Shown here piece by piece: positions 18,384-28,046 of a DNA stretch of 64,000 bases. A program made the translations under genes and the position numbers. Each line of letters opens with the position of its first letter. The stretch's first letter is position 1. The notes beneath the pieces are model-generated. The model did not search any database, was not told where the DNA came from, and saw only the letters and a list, made by a program, of their open reading frames with translations. The DNA is from Terriglobia bacterium (GTDB lineage Bacteria > Acidobacteriota > Terriglobia > Terriglobales > Acidobacteriaceae), in assembly GCA_020072645.1 (NCBI GenBank), contig JAIQGK010000009.1:1-64000 (forward strand). Reading direction: 5' to 3'.

Positions 18384-19433
18384 CTAAACCATTCTTTTTC
18401 GCTTTTTCCAGATCACGTACGCGAGTGCTGTAAGAAGCACGGCAACCCCGCTAAAAAGTATCCACATTGGATTTTCTTGCCAGCCGGGAACTACAGGAAG
18501 GGTGACTGCAGCAGGCGTCTCAGGCTTGAGGGAGCCAACAGCAGCAGGAGAACTCATGGTCGATGAAGCTCTTGCTGGCTGGGTCGTTGCCGCCAAGCCA
18601 ATCCCTGAGATCTCAAACGCAGCCACGTCGCGCACCGGCTTGCCAACTGCCTGTTCCACACGGAGTCCCTGCGCCATACCGGGACTAGTGAAAGCCGCGA
18701 CCGACGACGGCTTGAATGACATAGAAGGCGGATGCATGATGGCGAAATTCCTGATCGGATACGGAAGCTTTACCTGCAACCTGGTCGGTTCGCTGTAAGG
18801 AAGGTGGTAAACAAATTTGAACAGCGTATCTCCCGGCCTGATGGGGAAATCCACGGCGTAGCGCCCTTGCTGCCCTTTAATGGGAACAGGCGCAAGATTT
18901 ACCCAGACGCCGCTACCCTTCTTCACCACCAGCGAATCCAGCGTGGCTTTGGGCGCAATAGAAATCTCGAAGTTGCGCGGCCCCGCTTGCGTAACCGGCG
19001 GAACGGATTCATTCGCGATGCTGTACATCTCCGTGACCTTCAGCGTTTCTCCGTCTGATTCCACCTCCGCGATGCCAAGGTTCCCTTGTAGGTTGCGGAT
19101 GCGCGGCACGGAATCGTAAACAGCGACCTCAAGCGCTCCGGTGACTCTCACGGTTTGATCGTAGTTGACGCCTTGATGCACTACGCGGACAATATGCGGA
19201 ACATCGGCGGAGGAGACAGGCAAGCTAAACGCACCTGCGGCATTGACTCTCGTTTTGGCTTCCTCTTCCATGCCATTTTGCAAACGCAGCAGGATGACTT
19301 CATCGCCGGCGGCTGCTTTGCCGGAGGTCTGGTTGCGCACCGTGCCGTTGATAACATCGGCTGCGTACGCTGAGAGCGCGGAAAAGCAGCAAACAAACAA
19401 GAAAGCGTTTTTGATTCCAGAACCGATCTTCAT
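18384..19433 (-). CDS. secreted/membrane-anchored protein with carboxypeptidase-regulatory-like domain
   Basis: 349 residues from the ATG at 19433 (MKIGSGIKNAFLF, signal peptide ending SAYAA); GGGAAA lies about 10 bases upstream. Residues about 26-110 look like a carboxypeptidase-regulatory-like beta sandwich (INGTVRNQTSGKAAAG). A beta-rich middle is followed by a Pro/Ala/Thr linker, one C-terminal membrane helix (WILFSGVAVLLTALAYVIW) and a basic KKRKR anchor. The bulk is predicted to be periplasmic. The function is unknown. It is upstream of, and codirectional with, the B12 receptor but separated from it by the riboswitch. Confidence 0.7.
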   Translation of the reverse strand: MKIGSGIKNAFLFVCCFSALSAYAADVINGTVRNQTSGKAAAGDEVILLRLQNGMEEEAKTRVNAAGAFSLPVSSADVPHIVRVVHQGVNYDQTVRVTGALEVAVYDSVPRIRNLQGNLGIAEVESDGETLKVTEMYSIANESVPPVTQAGPRNFEISIAPKATLDSLVVKKGSGVWVNLAPVPIKGQQGRYAVDFPIRPGDTLFKFVYHLPYSEPTRLQVKLPYPIRNFAIMHPPSMSFKPSSVAAFTSPGMAQGLRVEQAVGKPVRDVAAFEISGIGLAATTQPARASSTMSSPAAVGSLKPETPAAVTLPVVPGWQENPMWILFSGVAVLLTALAYVIWKKRKRMV

Positions 19434-19554
19434 AAAACAATGTTTCCCAGGGATCACATCCCGCAACAATTCTTCTTTCCCAATCCTTTAGAAAATCCCG
19501 AGCGCCGAGGACCTGAAGACTAATTCGAAAACTCTCTCATGTCTTTGGCCTAGA

Positions 19555-20706
19555 TCAGTCCATCGCCCGGTCAGTCGCCAGAACAGCCGGAGGGGCTGCG
19601 CCAAACATGATGCCGGTTTCAACCTCGAATCGCTGCCCGTTCCGTTCGAAAGGTCTGAACTTCCAATGCTTCAAGGCATCACTGATGACGTTTTGCTGCT
19701 CAGGATACGCGCTCAGAAAGTGGATGTGCGTGACCTTGCCTTCCTTATCAATAATGATGCGCACAGGCACTGGGTTATGCCGTTGCTGTGGAAACACGGG
19801 CTCAACCCGCTCAAGTACGTTTTCACCGGCTGCGTAATCCTTAATGCACACGGGGACATTGCCCCCGCCCGTGCCTCCGGTTGAGCTGGCTTCCGCCGGC
19901 AATTTCATTTTGTTGCTCATATCCAGGACCAGATCCTGCAGCGCCTTGGAATTACGGCTCATCAATACGATTTCCAAAGCGTGGCAGCGAATCTGGGTAG
20001 CCAATACGTACCAGTGCAGCTCCGCATCCGGAGACCAATAAGCAAAGAACGTGAAGGATTGGCCGCCAATTGTGGTCTGCGTGGGCTTGAGTTCCACTTG
20101 ATAGTATTCTGGCAAATGGTTTTTGGAGTAGTTCACAAACTGCCGCGCATTGGCGACGGGCAGCGGCGTAAAAAACATGTCCTGGGCGGTGAACATGATA
20201 CTGCCCGTGTTCTCCCCTTTGGAGCTATCGCTCTGGCCCAGTTGGAAGCTACCGCTCCGGCCTAGCTGCGCCAGCACATACCTGCCGGAATCCGACGGAG
20301 GCGGTGGCGTGAACTTCTGCATCCAGCCCGACGGCAGAGGATAGGTGATACCAAAATATTCGTCGGTGAAGACATTGTTCGTCAGGGCAGCGGCTTCCGG
20401 CAACGGAGTTGTGGAATCGCTGGCACTCGACCATGCGCCCTTGACGATGATGGTGTCTTTGGGGACGATTGCCTCAGGCTTAGGATGGGTAACAGTGGAA
20501 AAATCTCCACCATTCATCGACCCGCCAATCATTGGGGAATCTGGCTGGATCGGGATATTTTGCGCCGGGGCATTCTGCGTCGGGGCATTTTGAGCGGGGG
20601 ATTCCTGGGCTGGTTGGATCTGGGCTGGTTGGATGCTTTGACCCCAGCCTACGAATGATAGCAATAGGCAAATAATGATCAGGAAACCCGAACGTCTGTA
20701 CTGCAT
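19555..20706 (-). CDS. TonB C-terminal-domain protein with Gln/Pro/Asn repeat linker
   Basis: 383 residues. The signal/anchor MQYRRSGFLIIICLLLSFVGWG is followed by a low-complexity linker of repeated PAQ-type units (about 24-60). The C-terminal about 80 residues (VEPVFPQQRHN, VRIIIDKEGKVTHIHFLSAYP, ALKHWKFRPFERNGQ) match a TonB C-terminal fold. It lacks the long Pro-rich spacer and ExbBD neighbours of a standard TonB, and the middle domain is unrecognised. It is either an energy transducer for nearby receptors or one of the secreted TonB-like proteins frequent in Acidobacteriota. AAGGA lies nine bases before the ATG. Confidence 0.72.
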   Translation of the reverse strand: MQYRRSGFLIIICLLLSFVGWGQSIQPAQIQPAQESPAQNAPTQNAPAQNIPIQPDSPMIGGSMNGGDFSTVTHPKPEAIVPKDTIIVKGAWSSASDSTTPLPEAAALTNNVFTDEYFGITYPLPSGWMQKFTPPPPSDSGRYVLAQLGRSGSFQLGQSDSSKGENTGSIMFTAQDMFFTPLPVANARQFVNYSKNHLPEYYQVELKPTQTTIGGQSFTFFAYWSPDAELHWYVLATQIRCHALEIVLMSRNSKALQDLVLDMSNKMKLPAEASSTGGTGGGNVPVCIKDYAAGENVLERVEPVFPQQRHNPVPVRIIIDKEGKVTHIHFLSAYPEQQNVISDALKHWKFRPFERNGQRFEVETGIMFGAAPPAVLATDRAMD

Positions 20707-20810
20707 ACTTCACCATCCTTGGAACTACTGTAACGACCCAATACTGTTCTTAAAACCGGGCAAGACCAGTTTCGGCCCCGCCCGGAGAGTTTGTGATCAA
20801 AATTGCCCGC

Positions 20811-22244
20811 TTACAGCGAACGTAGGAAATTGATCAGGTTCTGTTGGTCTGTCAAGCTCAGAGCGGCGGCGGCGTTGAGCGAGGCGTTCGCCTCCGAGCC
20901 GTTGCTGCCGTGGGCATTGACGACCGTGACCAGGTTGTTGGTGCGGCCATCGTGCAGGAAGAATATCCGCTGTCCCAGACCCCACAATGGCGCTGTGCGG
21001 AACTGGTCTCCACCGGCTCCGCCTTGCGATACGTTGTCCGCCAACCCTGTGCCCATGTGGTGGACCTCAAGATCGGAGAACAGGTTGGCGGTGGCGCTGC
21101 TCAAGCCCGCGGTCTTTTGCGAAGCCTGAGTAGTGAGCGATATCGTATGGCATACGGCGCAGCCAACGGAAGTAAAGAGCGTACGTCCGCGGGCGATCGA
21201 AGTCGAGCCGCCGGGAACGGTGGTGGAAGGCGTAGGCGGAGCCAGGTCTTCCATGAAGACCGCGAACAGCGTTACGTCGCTGGAGCTGGTCGAGGCGTCG
21301 GTTCCATCAGAGTGAGTGATGTCCTCCGGGTAGCCGACATGTGCAAGGTTCAGGCAGCCCGTCGGAAGTCCGGTTAGGCCGGATCCGCCAGCGCCACCTT
21401 CGCCCGGCAGCGGACGGTCTTGCTGGAAGAGTTCGTTGCTGACGCCCATTTCGACGTTGTAAGCTTCACCGGCAAAGATCAGGAGCGATTTATTCTGCGC
21501 CTTCCAGCCAAAGCGGGTGATGGTGCCATCGTTGCCGTTGCGGTTGAAGGCCCCAGCGACGCCAAAAGCATTGCCAGCCTGGGCCGCCTGATTCTTCAGC
21601 AGGGTTGAATCGTCAATGTTCGCTATCAATCCCGAGCCAAACAGCGGCGTGGGAATACGGAAGATGATGTTGTTGGCCGCAGTTGCCTGGGCAAAGCCAG
21701 GCTGCGTCAGGCTGCAACCCGCCGCATCGGCGCGTCCGCTCACGGTGAACAGGTCCTCAACTCCGCCGTTCGGGTTATTAACATTGACCGTGCCGTTGGC
21801 GTTAAAGAAAAACGGGAAACGGGCTTCACGCACCGGGCCGGTGGCTGTAACAAAAGATGGGATGGCGTTGGTGCTGCTGCTTACCGTGCCGTTGGCAATC
21901 ACCTGGCTCTGAGGGTTAGGTCCCACACTGGGAAAGACATTGGCGCTGGGGCTAGTCCCGCCGGGTGCCGGCTGAGAATGGCATCCACCGCATGAATCAA
22001 GGTTAAAGCGGGGTCCGAGACCAACGTTGTCTCCCGTGACCGTTTGATGCTCGTTGAACTGCCCGAGTCCGCTATTGAACAAAGCCAGATCGCTGGCATT
22101 GGCCGAAATAGATGCCAGGGGCTGGCCGGCATTAACTCCCGTCGAGCTCCGAACTCCCGGGTCGGTGACCTGGGCAAACGCTGCTCCTGCCAGGAAAAGC
22201 GCTGCGATTGTAAGTGTTACAACAGAGATGTTCCGCCTCGTCAT
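20811..22244 (-). CDS. di-haem c-type cytochrome, di-haem oxidoreductase family
   Basis: 477 residues. The signal peptide MTRRNISVVTLTIAALFLAGAAFA and AGGAGG nine bases upstream fix the start. Two haem c motifs are present: CGGCH (85-89) and CAVCH near 365. The DUF1111-like features DGRTNNL and WGLGQRIFFLHDG are near the C-terminus. It is expected in the periplasm as an electron-transfer or peroxidase-like protein. It is preceded on the minus strand by two copies of a promoter/leader repeat (22289-22440 and 22618-22770), suggesting dedicated regulation. Confidence 0.85.
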   Translation of the reverse strand: MTRRNISVVTLTIAALFLAGAAFAQVTDPGVRSSTGVNAGQPLASISANASDLALFNSGLGQFNEHQTVTGDNVGLGPRFNLDSCGGCHSQPAPGGTSPSANVFPSVGPNPQSQVIANGTVSSSTNAIPSFVTATGPVREARFPFFFNANGTVNVNNPNGGVEDLFTVSGRADAAGCSLTQPGFAQATAANNIIFRIPTPLFGSGLIANIDDSTLLKNQAAQAGNAFGVAGAFNRNGNDGTITRFGWKAQNKSLLIFAGEAYNVEMGVSNELFQQDRPLPGEGGAGGSGLTGLPTGCLNLAHVGYPEDITHSDGTDASTSSSDVTLFAVFMEDLAPPTPSTTVPGGSTSIARGRTLFTSVGCAVCHTISLTTQASQKTAGLSSATANLFSDLEVHHMGTGLADNVSQGGAGGDQFRTAPLWGLGQRIFFLHDGRTNNLVTVVNAHGSNGSEANASLNAAAALSLTDQQNLINFLRSL

Positions 22245-22288
22245 TGCGAGTTCCTCCTAGATTTTGTGGAAGTGCACTTTCTGTAGCG

Positions 22289-22440
22289 AGAACTCTGCCG
22301 TACTGCAGACGATTAGGGCCTGTCTGCCAAAGGTGAACGGGTGGGAAATTTCAAGCGTTCCTCTGCTTGCTCATTGCGGGCACAAAGCCAAGCGAGTGGA
22401 ACGCGGGCAAACATACAGCAACTCCGATTTAGGAGTCAAT
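22289..22440 (-). promoter_or_regulatory. promoter plus structured leader, copy 1 of a duplicated element
   Basis: On the minus strand it begins with TTGACT (22439-22434) and a -10-like TATGTT (22415-22410). A potential long hairpin follows (outer GCGTTCC/GGAACGC, inner GCTTG/CAAGC), then a second stem GCAGAC/GTCTGC, ending 45 bases before the cytochrome start. Copy 2 shares the order and the flanking sequences. Confidence 0.55.
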
Positions 22441-22617
22441 AAAAATTCTCTATAAAACCTTGAAAACAAGAGACTAAGCGTTCCATTTTGGGAAACCTCC
22501 CGTCAACGAGATCCCTTCAGAAGACGAGATTCACCCACGACCCAAAGTGGGCCAAGCGCTCGCGCCAATTCCGAGTACCTCCCTCGAAATCAATTGCAAC
22601 CAAAATTGAAACTGTTT

Positions 22618-22770
22618 GAGAACCCTGCCGTGACTGCAGACAATTGGAAGCGGTCTGCCAATAGGTGACGGGTTTGAAATCTTGAAGTGGAGCTATTGAA
22701 ACGCTGCCATGGCAAATGAACAAGGCCAAAGGCAGAGAAAAAATACAGCAACTCAGAAATGGTGTCAAGC
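22618..22770 (-). promoter_or_regulatory. promoter plus structured leader, copy 2 of a duplicated element
   Basis: On the minus strand TTGACA (22768-22763), a 17-base spacer and TATTTT (22745-22740) are followed by a hairpin whose stems differ in sequence from copy 1 but still pair (CTGCC/GGCAG, TGGC/GCCA), then the same GCAGAC/GTCTGC stem. Best-conserved blocks with copy 1 are GAGTTGCTGTAT and the ACTGCAG...CTGCCGT end. The 22245-22906 gap contains only these two copies and I see no gene in it. Confidence 0.5.
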
Positions 22771-22906
22771 AAAATGAAGACTTTGCTTAGAAAGGCACAG
22801 AAGGCAATGGACGCAACAGTTTGTGCCGGCGGGAATTGCTATTGCCGTTTGGGGAATTTAGGATGTGCGGTTCGCAATACTACGGTTCGCCTGGAGAAAA
22901 TCGAAA

Positions 22907-25900
22907 ATGTCTTGCGCCGCTTCCGCGAAAAAAATCACGCGCCACAGCTTCCTCTCGATACTGATCATCATGGTCCTGTTTTCTCTGTGCTTGTTTGCGC
23001 AGACGGATGCCAATACATCGCAAGGCAATGCAGGAAGCAAGAAGACTGCAACCGGCAAGAGCAAAAGGCAGTCCGGCGGAAAGGGCGAGGAGAAAAAAGC
23101 TGAGACGCAGCCCACTGCCGCAGAGAAACCGGCGGGCACAAGCGATGCCGATCAGGAAGAAACAAAAGGTCCATGGCATGGTCTAACGTGGCGGCTGATT
23201 GGGCCATACCGCGGCGGACGCGTACTGGCGGTAAGCGGGGTGGTGGGTGACCAGCACACATATTATTTCGGCGCGACGGGCGGCGGTGTATGGAAGACCA
23301 CTGACGGCGGACTGACGTGGCGTCCTTTGACGGACAAAGTAAAAGACATGGCGCCTTCTATCGGCGCGATTGCTGTTGCGCCTTCCGACGCAAACGTGAT
23401 CTATGCCGGTACCGGCGAAGCGTGCATTCGCGGCGACATCATCAACGGGAATGGCGTTTATAAATCGATGGACGCGGGTAAAACCTGGACATATGTTGGC
23501 CTCAAAGAAACACGCGCGATCGGCCGTATCGCGGTGAATCCGAAGAATCCTGACATCGCTTATGTAGCTGCGCTGGGACATGTGTTTGGCGCGAACCCGG
23601 AACGCGGCATCTATCGCACAACCGACGGCGGCAAGACTTGGACCAAAGTCCTTTTTAAAGACGAAAACTCCGGCGGGATCGATCTCTCGATGGATCCCAC
23701 GAACCCGAACGTGATTTTTGCTTCACTGTGGCAGGCGCGGCGCACACCGTGGGGCATGGACAGCGGCGGGCCGGGCAGCGGACTATATCGCAGCACTGAT
23801 GGCGGCACAACGTGGAAACATCTTACCGGCCACGGGCTGCCGGATGGAATTCTCGGACGCATTGGGCTGGCTGTGGCTTACAGCGGCAATCGCGTTTGGG
23901 CGCTGGTGGAAGCCGATAAAGGCGGTCTCTTCCGTTCTGACGATGGCGGCGATTCATGGACGCTGACCAACAGTGATCGCCAATATCGGCAGCGCGCGTT
24001 TTATTACACCCACGTTTTTGCCGACCCACGCAATGCTGACGGCGTTTACGTGCTGAACACTGGGATGTATCGCTCCAACGATGGCGGAAAAACTTTCCGT
24101 CCGATTCGCGTGCCGCACGGCGACAACCATGGTTTGTGGATCGATCCTAACGATCCGAACCGCATGATTGAATCAAATGACGGCGGAGCCAACGTAAGCA
24201 CGAACGGCGGAGCAAGCTGGACCAACCAGGCCAACCAGCCGACGGCGCAGTTCTATCACGTGGTCACCGACAATCGTTTCCCTTATTACCTCTACGGCTC
24301 GCAGCAGGACAACTCTTCAGTGGCGATTGCCAGCGCAGCGCCGGGTGGTATTGATCGCACCAGTTGGTATTCCGTGGGTGGGGGAGAGAGCGGCTATATT
24401 GCGCCTGATCCGCGCGATCCTGAGATTGTTTACGCCGGTTCTTACGGCGGCGAGATTACACGCTATGACCATCGCACGGAAGAGACAAAGAACGTGACGC
24501 CATGGCCAATTAATCCCATTGGAGCCGCAGCCGCAGACCAGAAATATCGCTTCCAGTGGACGGAACCGATTGTGTTTTCTCCGCACGATCCCAAGACTCT
24601 CTACTTTGCGGCACAGGTGCTTTTCAAATCGACGGACGAAGGCGTGAACTGGCAGATCATCAGTCCGGACCTCACACGCAACGACAAAAGCAAGCAGGTG
24701 GCATCCGGCGGGCCGATCACAAAAGACAATACCGGCGTTGAAGTCTATGACACAATTTTTTCTGTCGTCGAGTCTCCGGTGCAGAAAGATTTGATCTGGG
24801 CAGGCTCTGATGATGGCCTTGTGCATGTGACGACTGATGGCGGAAAGAACTGGGCCAACGTAACACCCAAAGCGATGCCGGAATGGGGCACCGTGAGCAT
24901 GATTGAAGCTTCCATATATAACGCCGGCACTGCGTATGTTTCCGTGCAGCGCCACAAATTGGACGACGTTGCTCCGTATATCTTCAAGACGACTGATTTC
25001 GGTAAGACCTGGGCGAGCATCACCGGCGGCCTTCCCGCGGACGCGTTTGTCCATGCGGTGCGTGAAGACAAGAAACGCAAAGATCTGCTGTATGCCGGCA
25101 CCGAACGCGGCGTGTTTTTCTCCTGGGATGACGGGGCGCATTGGGAAACGTTCCAGGGCAATCTGCCGATCTCTCCCATTTACGATCTGCTGGTGCACGG
25201 TAATGATCTGCTAGTGGCAACCCACGGACGCGCATTCTGGGCGCTGGACGATCTTTCTCCATTGCAGCAATACAAGCCAGACATGGCGAATGAAGAAGTC
25301 CATCTCTACACGCCCAGCGCAGCCAACCATACAACGTTCGGCGGCGGCTTCTTTGGCGGCGGTGGCGATCGCGGACAGAATCCTCCCAATGGTGCAGTGA
25401 TCTACTATTCGCTGAAAACGGCGTTGAAGAAACCGGGCGACAAGAAGCCGGAAGAAAAGAAAGCTGAAAGCGGCGCTAGGACTGCGGCTGCAACTCCAGC
25501 CAAAGAGTCGCCGACAGAAGGCAAGGAGCCGGGACAGACGCATCCCGCAAACGCTCCGGTTCCGCCAAAGACTGAAGCCGCTGGCGAAACAATCGAGACT
25601 ACGAAAGCCTCGCCCATCACGCTTGAGATTCTGGACCAAAAAGGCCAGGTTATCCGCAAATATCCACCCAAACCGCAGCAGCCAGGAGCAGAACCGGGCG
25701 AGGATGAGGGCTTCGGGCGTCCGGCCGAGCGCGGACTGCCCACGGAAGCCGGGCTCAATCGTTTTGTCTGGGACATGCGTTATGAAGGCGCGACCAAAGT
25801 ACCGCATTCGCCGCTATGGAGCGGCAGTACGGACGGCCCGGAAGCAGTTCCCGGCAAATATCAGGTACGGCTAACGGTAAATGGCAAGCAATACACGGCC

Positions 25901-26416
25901 CCGCTGGAGATCGTTCCCGATCCGCGGCTAAAGGTCACGCAGCAGGACCTGGAAAAGCAGTTCGATCTGCTCATCAAGATCCGCGAGCGGGTTACCCAGG
26001 CGCATGAAACGGTAAACCAGATTCGCGATATCCGGGCCCAGATCACGGAGCTAAACAAGCGCCTGGACAAACAGCCGCAGGCAAAAGCCGTGGCTGACGC
26101 CGGAAAACAGCTGGACAAGAAGATGACCGAAGTGGAAGAAGTGCTGATCCAGACCAAGGCCAAAAGCGGGCAGGATGTGCTGAACTATCCCATCCGGTTG
26201 AACAATTATCTTGTCGCTTTGGGAGGAGTGGTGGAAAGCGCGGACTCGGCTCCAACCCAGGTTTCCTATGAAGTATTTGACATGCTCAGCAAACAACTGG
26301 ATGAGCAATTGGCCAAATGGAAGCAGATTTTGGGCACAGACATACCGGCATTTAACGAAGTCGTAAAAAAACAGGAGGTTCCAGCGATCATCCTGGCCAA
26401 ACCGGCGGACCGCTAG
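22907..26416 (+). CDS. large secreted Asp-box (BNR/sortilin-like) beta-propeller protein
   Basis: 1169 residues from the ATG at 22907 (GGAG 11 bases upstream), with a basic N-terminus and signal peptide (SFLSILIIMVLFSLCLFAQ). A Lys/Gly/Ala-rich linker precedes GPYRGGRVLAVSG. About eleven Asp-box motifs follow, for example TTDGGLTW, TTDGGKTW, STDGGTTW, SDDGGDSW and TTDGGKNW, indicating one or two beta-propellers of the VPS10/sialidase-like type. The C-terminal third has a charged Pro/Lys/Glu linker, a beta domain (WDMRYEGATKVP) and a helical end. Such proteins are often labelled glycosyl hydrolase in Acidobacteriota, but no catalytic residues are evident. Confidence 0.8.
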   Translation: MSCAASAKKITRHSFLSILIIMVLFSLCLFAQTDANTSQGNAGSKKTATGKSKRQSGGKGEEKKAETQPTAAEKPAGTSDADQEETKGPWHGLTWRLIGPYRGGRVLAVSGVVGDQHTYYFGATGGGVWKTTDGGLTWRPLTDKVKDMAPSIGAIAVAPSDANVIYAGTGEACIRGDIINGNGVYKSMDAGKTWTYVGLKETRAIGRIAVNPKNPDIAYVAALGHVFGANPERGIYRTTDGGKTWTKVLFKDENSGGIDLSMDPTNPNVIFASLWQARRTPWGMDSGGPGSGLYRSTDGGTTWKHLTGHGLPDGILGRIGLAVAYSGNRVWALVEADKGGLFRSDDGGDSWTLTNSDRQYRQRAFYYTHVFADPRNADGVYVLNTGMYRSNDGGKTFRPIRVPHGDNHGLWIDPNDPNRMIESNDGGANVSTNGGASWTNQANQPTAQFYHVVTDNRFPYYLYGSQQDNSSVAIASAAPGGIDRTSWYSVGGGESGYIAPDPRDPEIVYAGSYGGEITRYDHRTEETKNVTPWPINPIGAAAADQKYRFQWTEPIVFSPHDPKTLYFAAQVLFKSTDEGVNWQIISPDLTRNDKSKQVASGGPITKDNTGVEVYDTIFSVVESPVQKDLIWAGSDDGLVHVTTDGGKNWANVTPKAMPEWGTVSMIEASIYNAGTAYVSVQRHKLDDVAPYIFKTTDFGKTWASITGGLPADAFVHAVREDKKRKDLLYAGTERGVFFSWDDGAHWETFQGNLPISPIYDLLVHGNDLLVATHGRAFWALDDLSPLQQYKPDMANEEVHLYTPSAANHTTFGGGFFGGGGDRGQNPPNGAVIYYSLKTALKKPGDKKPEEKKAESGARTAAATPAKESPTEGKEPGQTHPANAPVPPKTEAAGETIETTKASPITLEILDQKGQVIRKYPPKPQQPGAEPGEDEGFGRPAERGLPTEAGLNRFVWDMRYEGATKVPHSPLWSGSTDGPEAVPGKYQVRLTVNGKQYTAPLEIVPDPRLKVTQQDLEKQFDLLIKIRERVTQAHETVNQIRDIRAQITELNKRLDKQPQAKAVADAGKQLDKKMTEVEEVLIQTKAKSGQDVLNYPIRLNNYLVALGGVVESADSAPTQVSYEVFDMLSKQLDEQLAKWKQILGTDIPAFNEVVKKQEVPAIILAKPADR

Positions 26417-26590
26417 ATCAGTCACTGAAAAGGCCAAAAACAGCATAAATACTGGGTTTTAGGGCGGCTACAGCCTGTTCCATTTTGGTACATTTTCGGA
26501 ATTACCAAAGTGTCCGCTACCATACCCAATTTCCATTGACCCCAGATGCGGTCAGGGTTAGAGTTTGCGTGTACCAACGAGAGCAAACCA

Positions 26591-27184
26591 ATGTCTAACG
26601 CCATGTTCGCGATCTGGATTGGATTATCAGCAGGCATTCTCCTGCTGTTTCTGTATGCAGCGTTTTTGAACCTGCGGCGGAGACAGGCGCCGGACGCGGA
26701 ACTGGGTGACTTGATGAATTCATTTCTCCCGGTGAACTTGGAAGTGCTTTCAGAAATCATGAATCCGGCGCAGCAGCGGTATTTGCAGGAGACGTTTGGC
26801 CGCGATGAACTGCTGAGGATCTACCGGGAACAGGTCAGCCTGACGGTGGAATGCATGCGCCGCATGTCACACAATGCCGCCTTGCTGCAGCAGGTTGGTT
26901 ATGCGCAATTGCATAGCGGCAACCAGTTGATTGCTTCGCTGGCGCAGGAGATGGTGGATGCCGGCGTCCATGTCCGACTCTACACCTTTATGGCATTGGT
27001 TGTTCTGCAGGTCCGGAGTTCCCTGCAAGTGCTGCCGCTGTTTTCAGCCGTCAATATTGGAAATGTTCGCGGCATTGTTGCTCAAAGTCTGCTGCCTTCC
27101 TATGCCCTGCTCAAGGACAAAGCCGACCATCTTACATGCCTGAAGTTCTCCAGTCTGCATGACTCGCTGGCCCAGAGCCTGTAA
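26591..27184 (+). CDS. hypothetical single-pass membrane protein
   Basis: 197 residues from the ATG at 26591 (GAGAG about nine bases upstream). One N-terminal membrane helix (MFAIWIGLSAGILLLFLYAAFLNL in outline) is followed by RRRQ and a helical cytoplasmic domain of about 165 residues. No family is recognised. Confidence 0.65.
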   Translation: MSNAMFAIWIGLSAGILLLFLYAAFLNLRRRQAPDAELGDLMNSFLPVNLEVLSEIMNPAQQRYLQETFGRDELLRIYREQVSLTVECMRRMSHNAALLQQVGYAQLHSGNQLIASLAQEMVDAGVHVRLYTFMALVVLQVRSSLQVLPLFSAVNIGNVRGIVAQSLLPSYALLKDKADHLTCLKFSSLHDSLAQSL

Positions 27185-27222
27185 AAACCCACATACTTCC
27201 TACAGAAATTTTGCTGTCCAGA

Positions 27223-27966
27223 TCAGCGTTTGCCCTGGGACATAAAATCCTTCAGCGAATCTTCCCACTTTCTGGCTTCAAGCAGTGCTTCAGTTGAAAG
27301 CGCCGGAGGCGTGGTGGTTTGAGCTTTGGATGCAGTCAGGAAACAGTATAGCCAGACGATGCAGGCTATGTCGTAAGCGATCACGGGAATACGACTCACG
27401 AATGGGCCCCTCCTCGTCTCATGGGTCCACAATGCAACTGAGGCCAGTGATACGGATACTTCCAAGCCAAATCCAAAAGCAATGCCAAATTCCTTCATCT
27501 CCCACTTTCTTCCCATGAATGTCATAAGCGCTGCGAAAAAGAAAATGAGTGCTGCAAGCAGGAACTCCTCAATCCGGGCAGATAGAAGAAGCAATCTCTT
27601 GTGATTTCCGTAAAAAGCGGCAATCACTACCAGTACGTTGACTAAAATTGCTACCACGGTAAAGAGGATGCGAAAAAAGCGCACCTTATAAAAATGGGGA
27701 AAAAGCCGTCTTACGAACAGCTCATAGCTCGCCATGAAGGCAACCAAACCCACAACAAGATCTGAAATCCAATACACAGAGGAGTAAAAGCTAGGCGAGC
27801 CTTTGGAGGCTGCGAACCGCGTAAGCCCCACAATCTCGGTGACAACCACATAACAAAAGAAGAGCGGAAATTCCCGGTAGAATTTCCGATAAAGCAAGAT
27901 GCAAGCCAGCAAAGCCAAGCTTGGCAATCCAAGCCAATCAATTAAGATATTCGCCCAGTGTGGCAT
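27223..27966 (-). CDS. hypothetical polytopic membrane protein
   Basis: About 247 residues with six or seven hydrophobic segments; the first loop has the phrase YRKFYREFPLFFCYVVV. The start is uncertain. An ATG at 27966 places the first helix right after the N-terminus, while a GTG at 28038 lies 8 bp after the small secreted-peptide gene but has a poorly spaced ribosome binding site. The gene is more A/T-rich than its neighbours. Function unknown; cotranscription with the upstream peptide is likely. Confidence 0.6.
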   Translation of the reverse strand: MPHWANILIDWLGLPSLALLACILLYRKFYREFPLFFCYVVVTEIVGLTRFAASKGSPSFYSSVYWISDLVVGLVAFMASYELFVRRLFPHFYKVRFFRILFTVVAILVNVLVVIAAFYGNHKRLLLLSARIEEFLLAALIFFFAALMTFMGRKWEMKEFGIAFGFGLEVSVSLASVALWTHETRRGPFVSRIPVIAYDIACIVWLYCFLTASKAQTTTPPALSTEALLEARKWEDSLKDFMSQGKR

Positions 27967-28046
27967 TTCTAACGGCCAGCCTAAACTAGCCGCCAGAAAA
28001 GCACAAACAATTCTGTGGGCGCTCTTGCCGGTGATCACTCACCTGA

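Noticed and set aside
22759-23103. Plus-strand frame of 114 codons before the Asp-box protein
   Set aside because: It overlaps the start and signal peptide of the Asp-box gene in another frame and runs out of leader copy 2.
24317-25198. Minus-strand frame of 293 codons inside the Asp-box protein gene
   Set aside because: It lies entirely opposite a repeat-rich real gene and reflects its GC-biased codon pattern.
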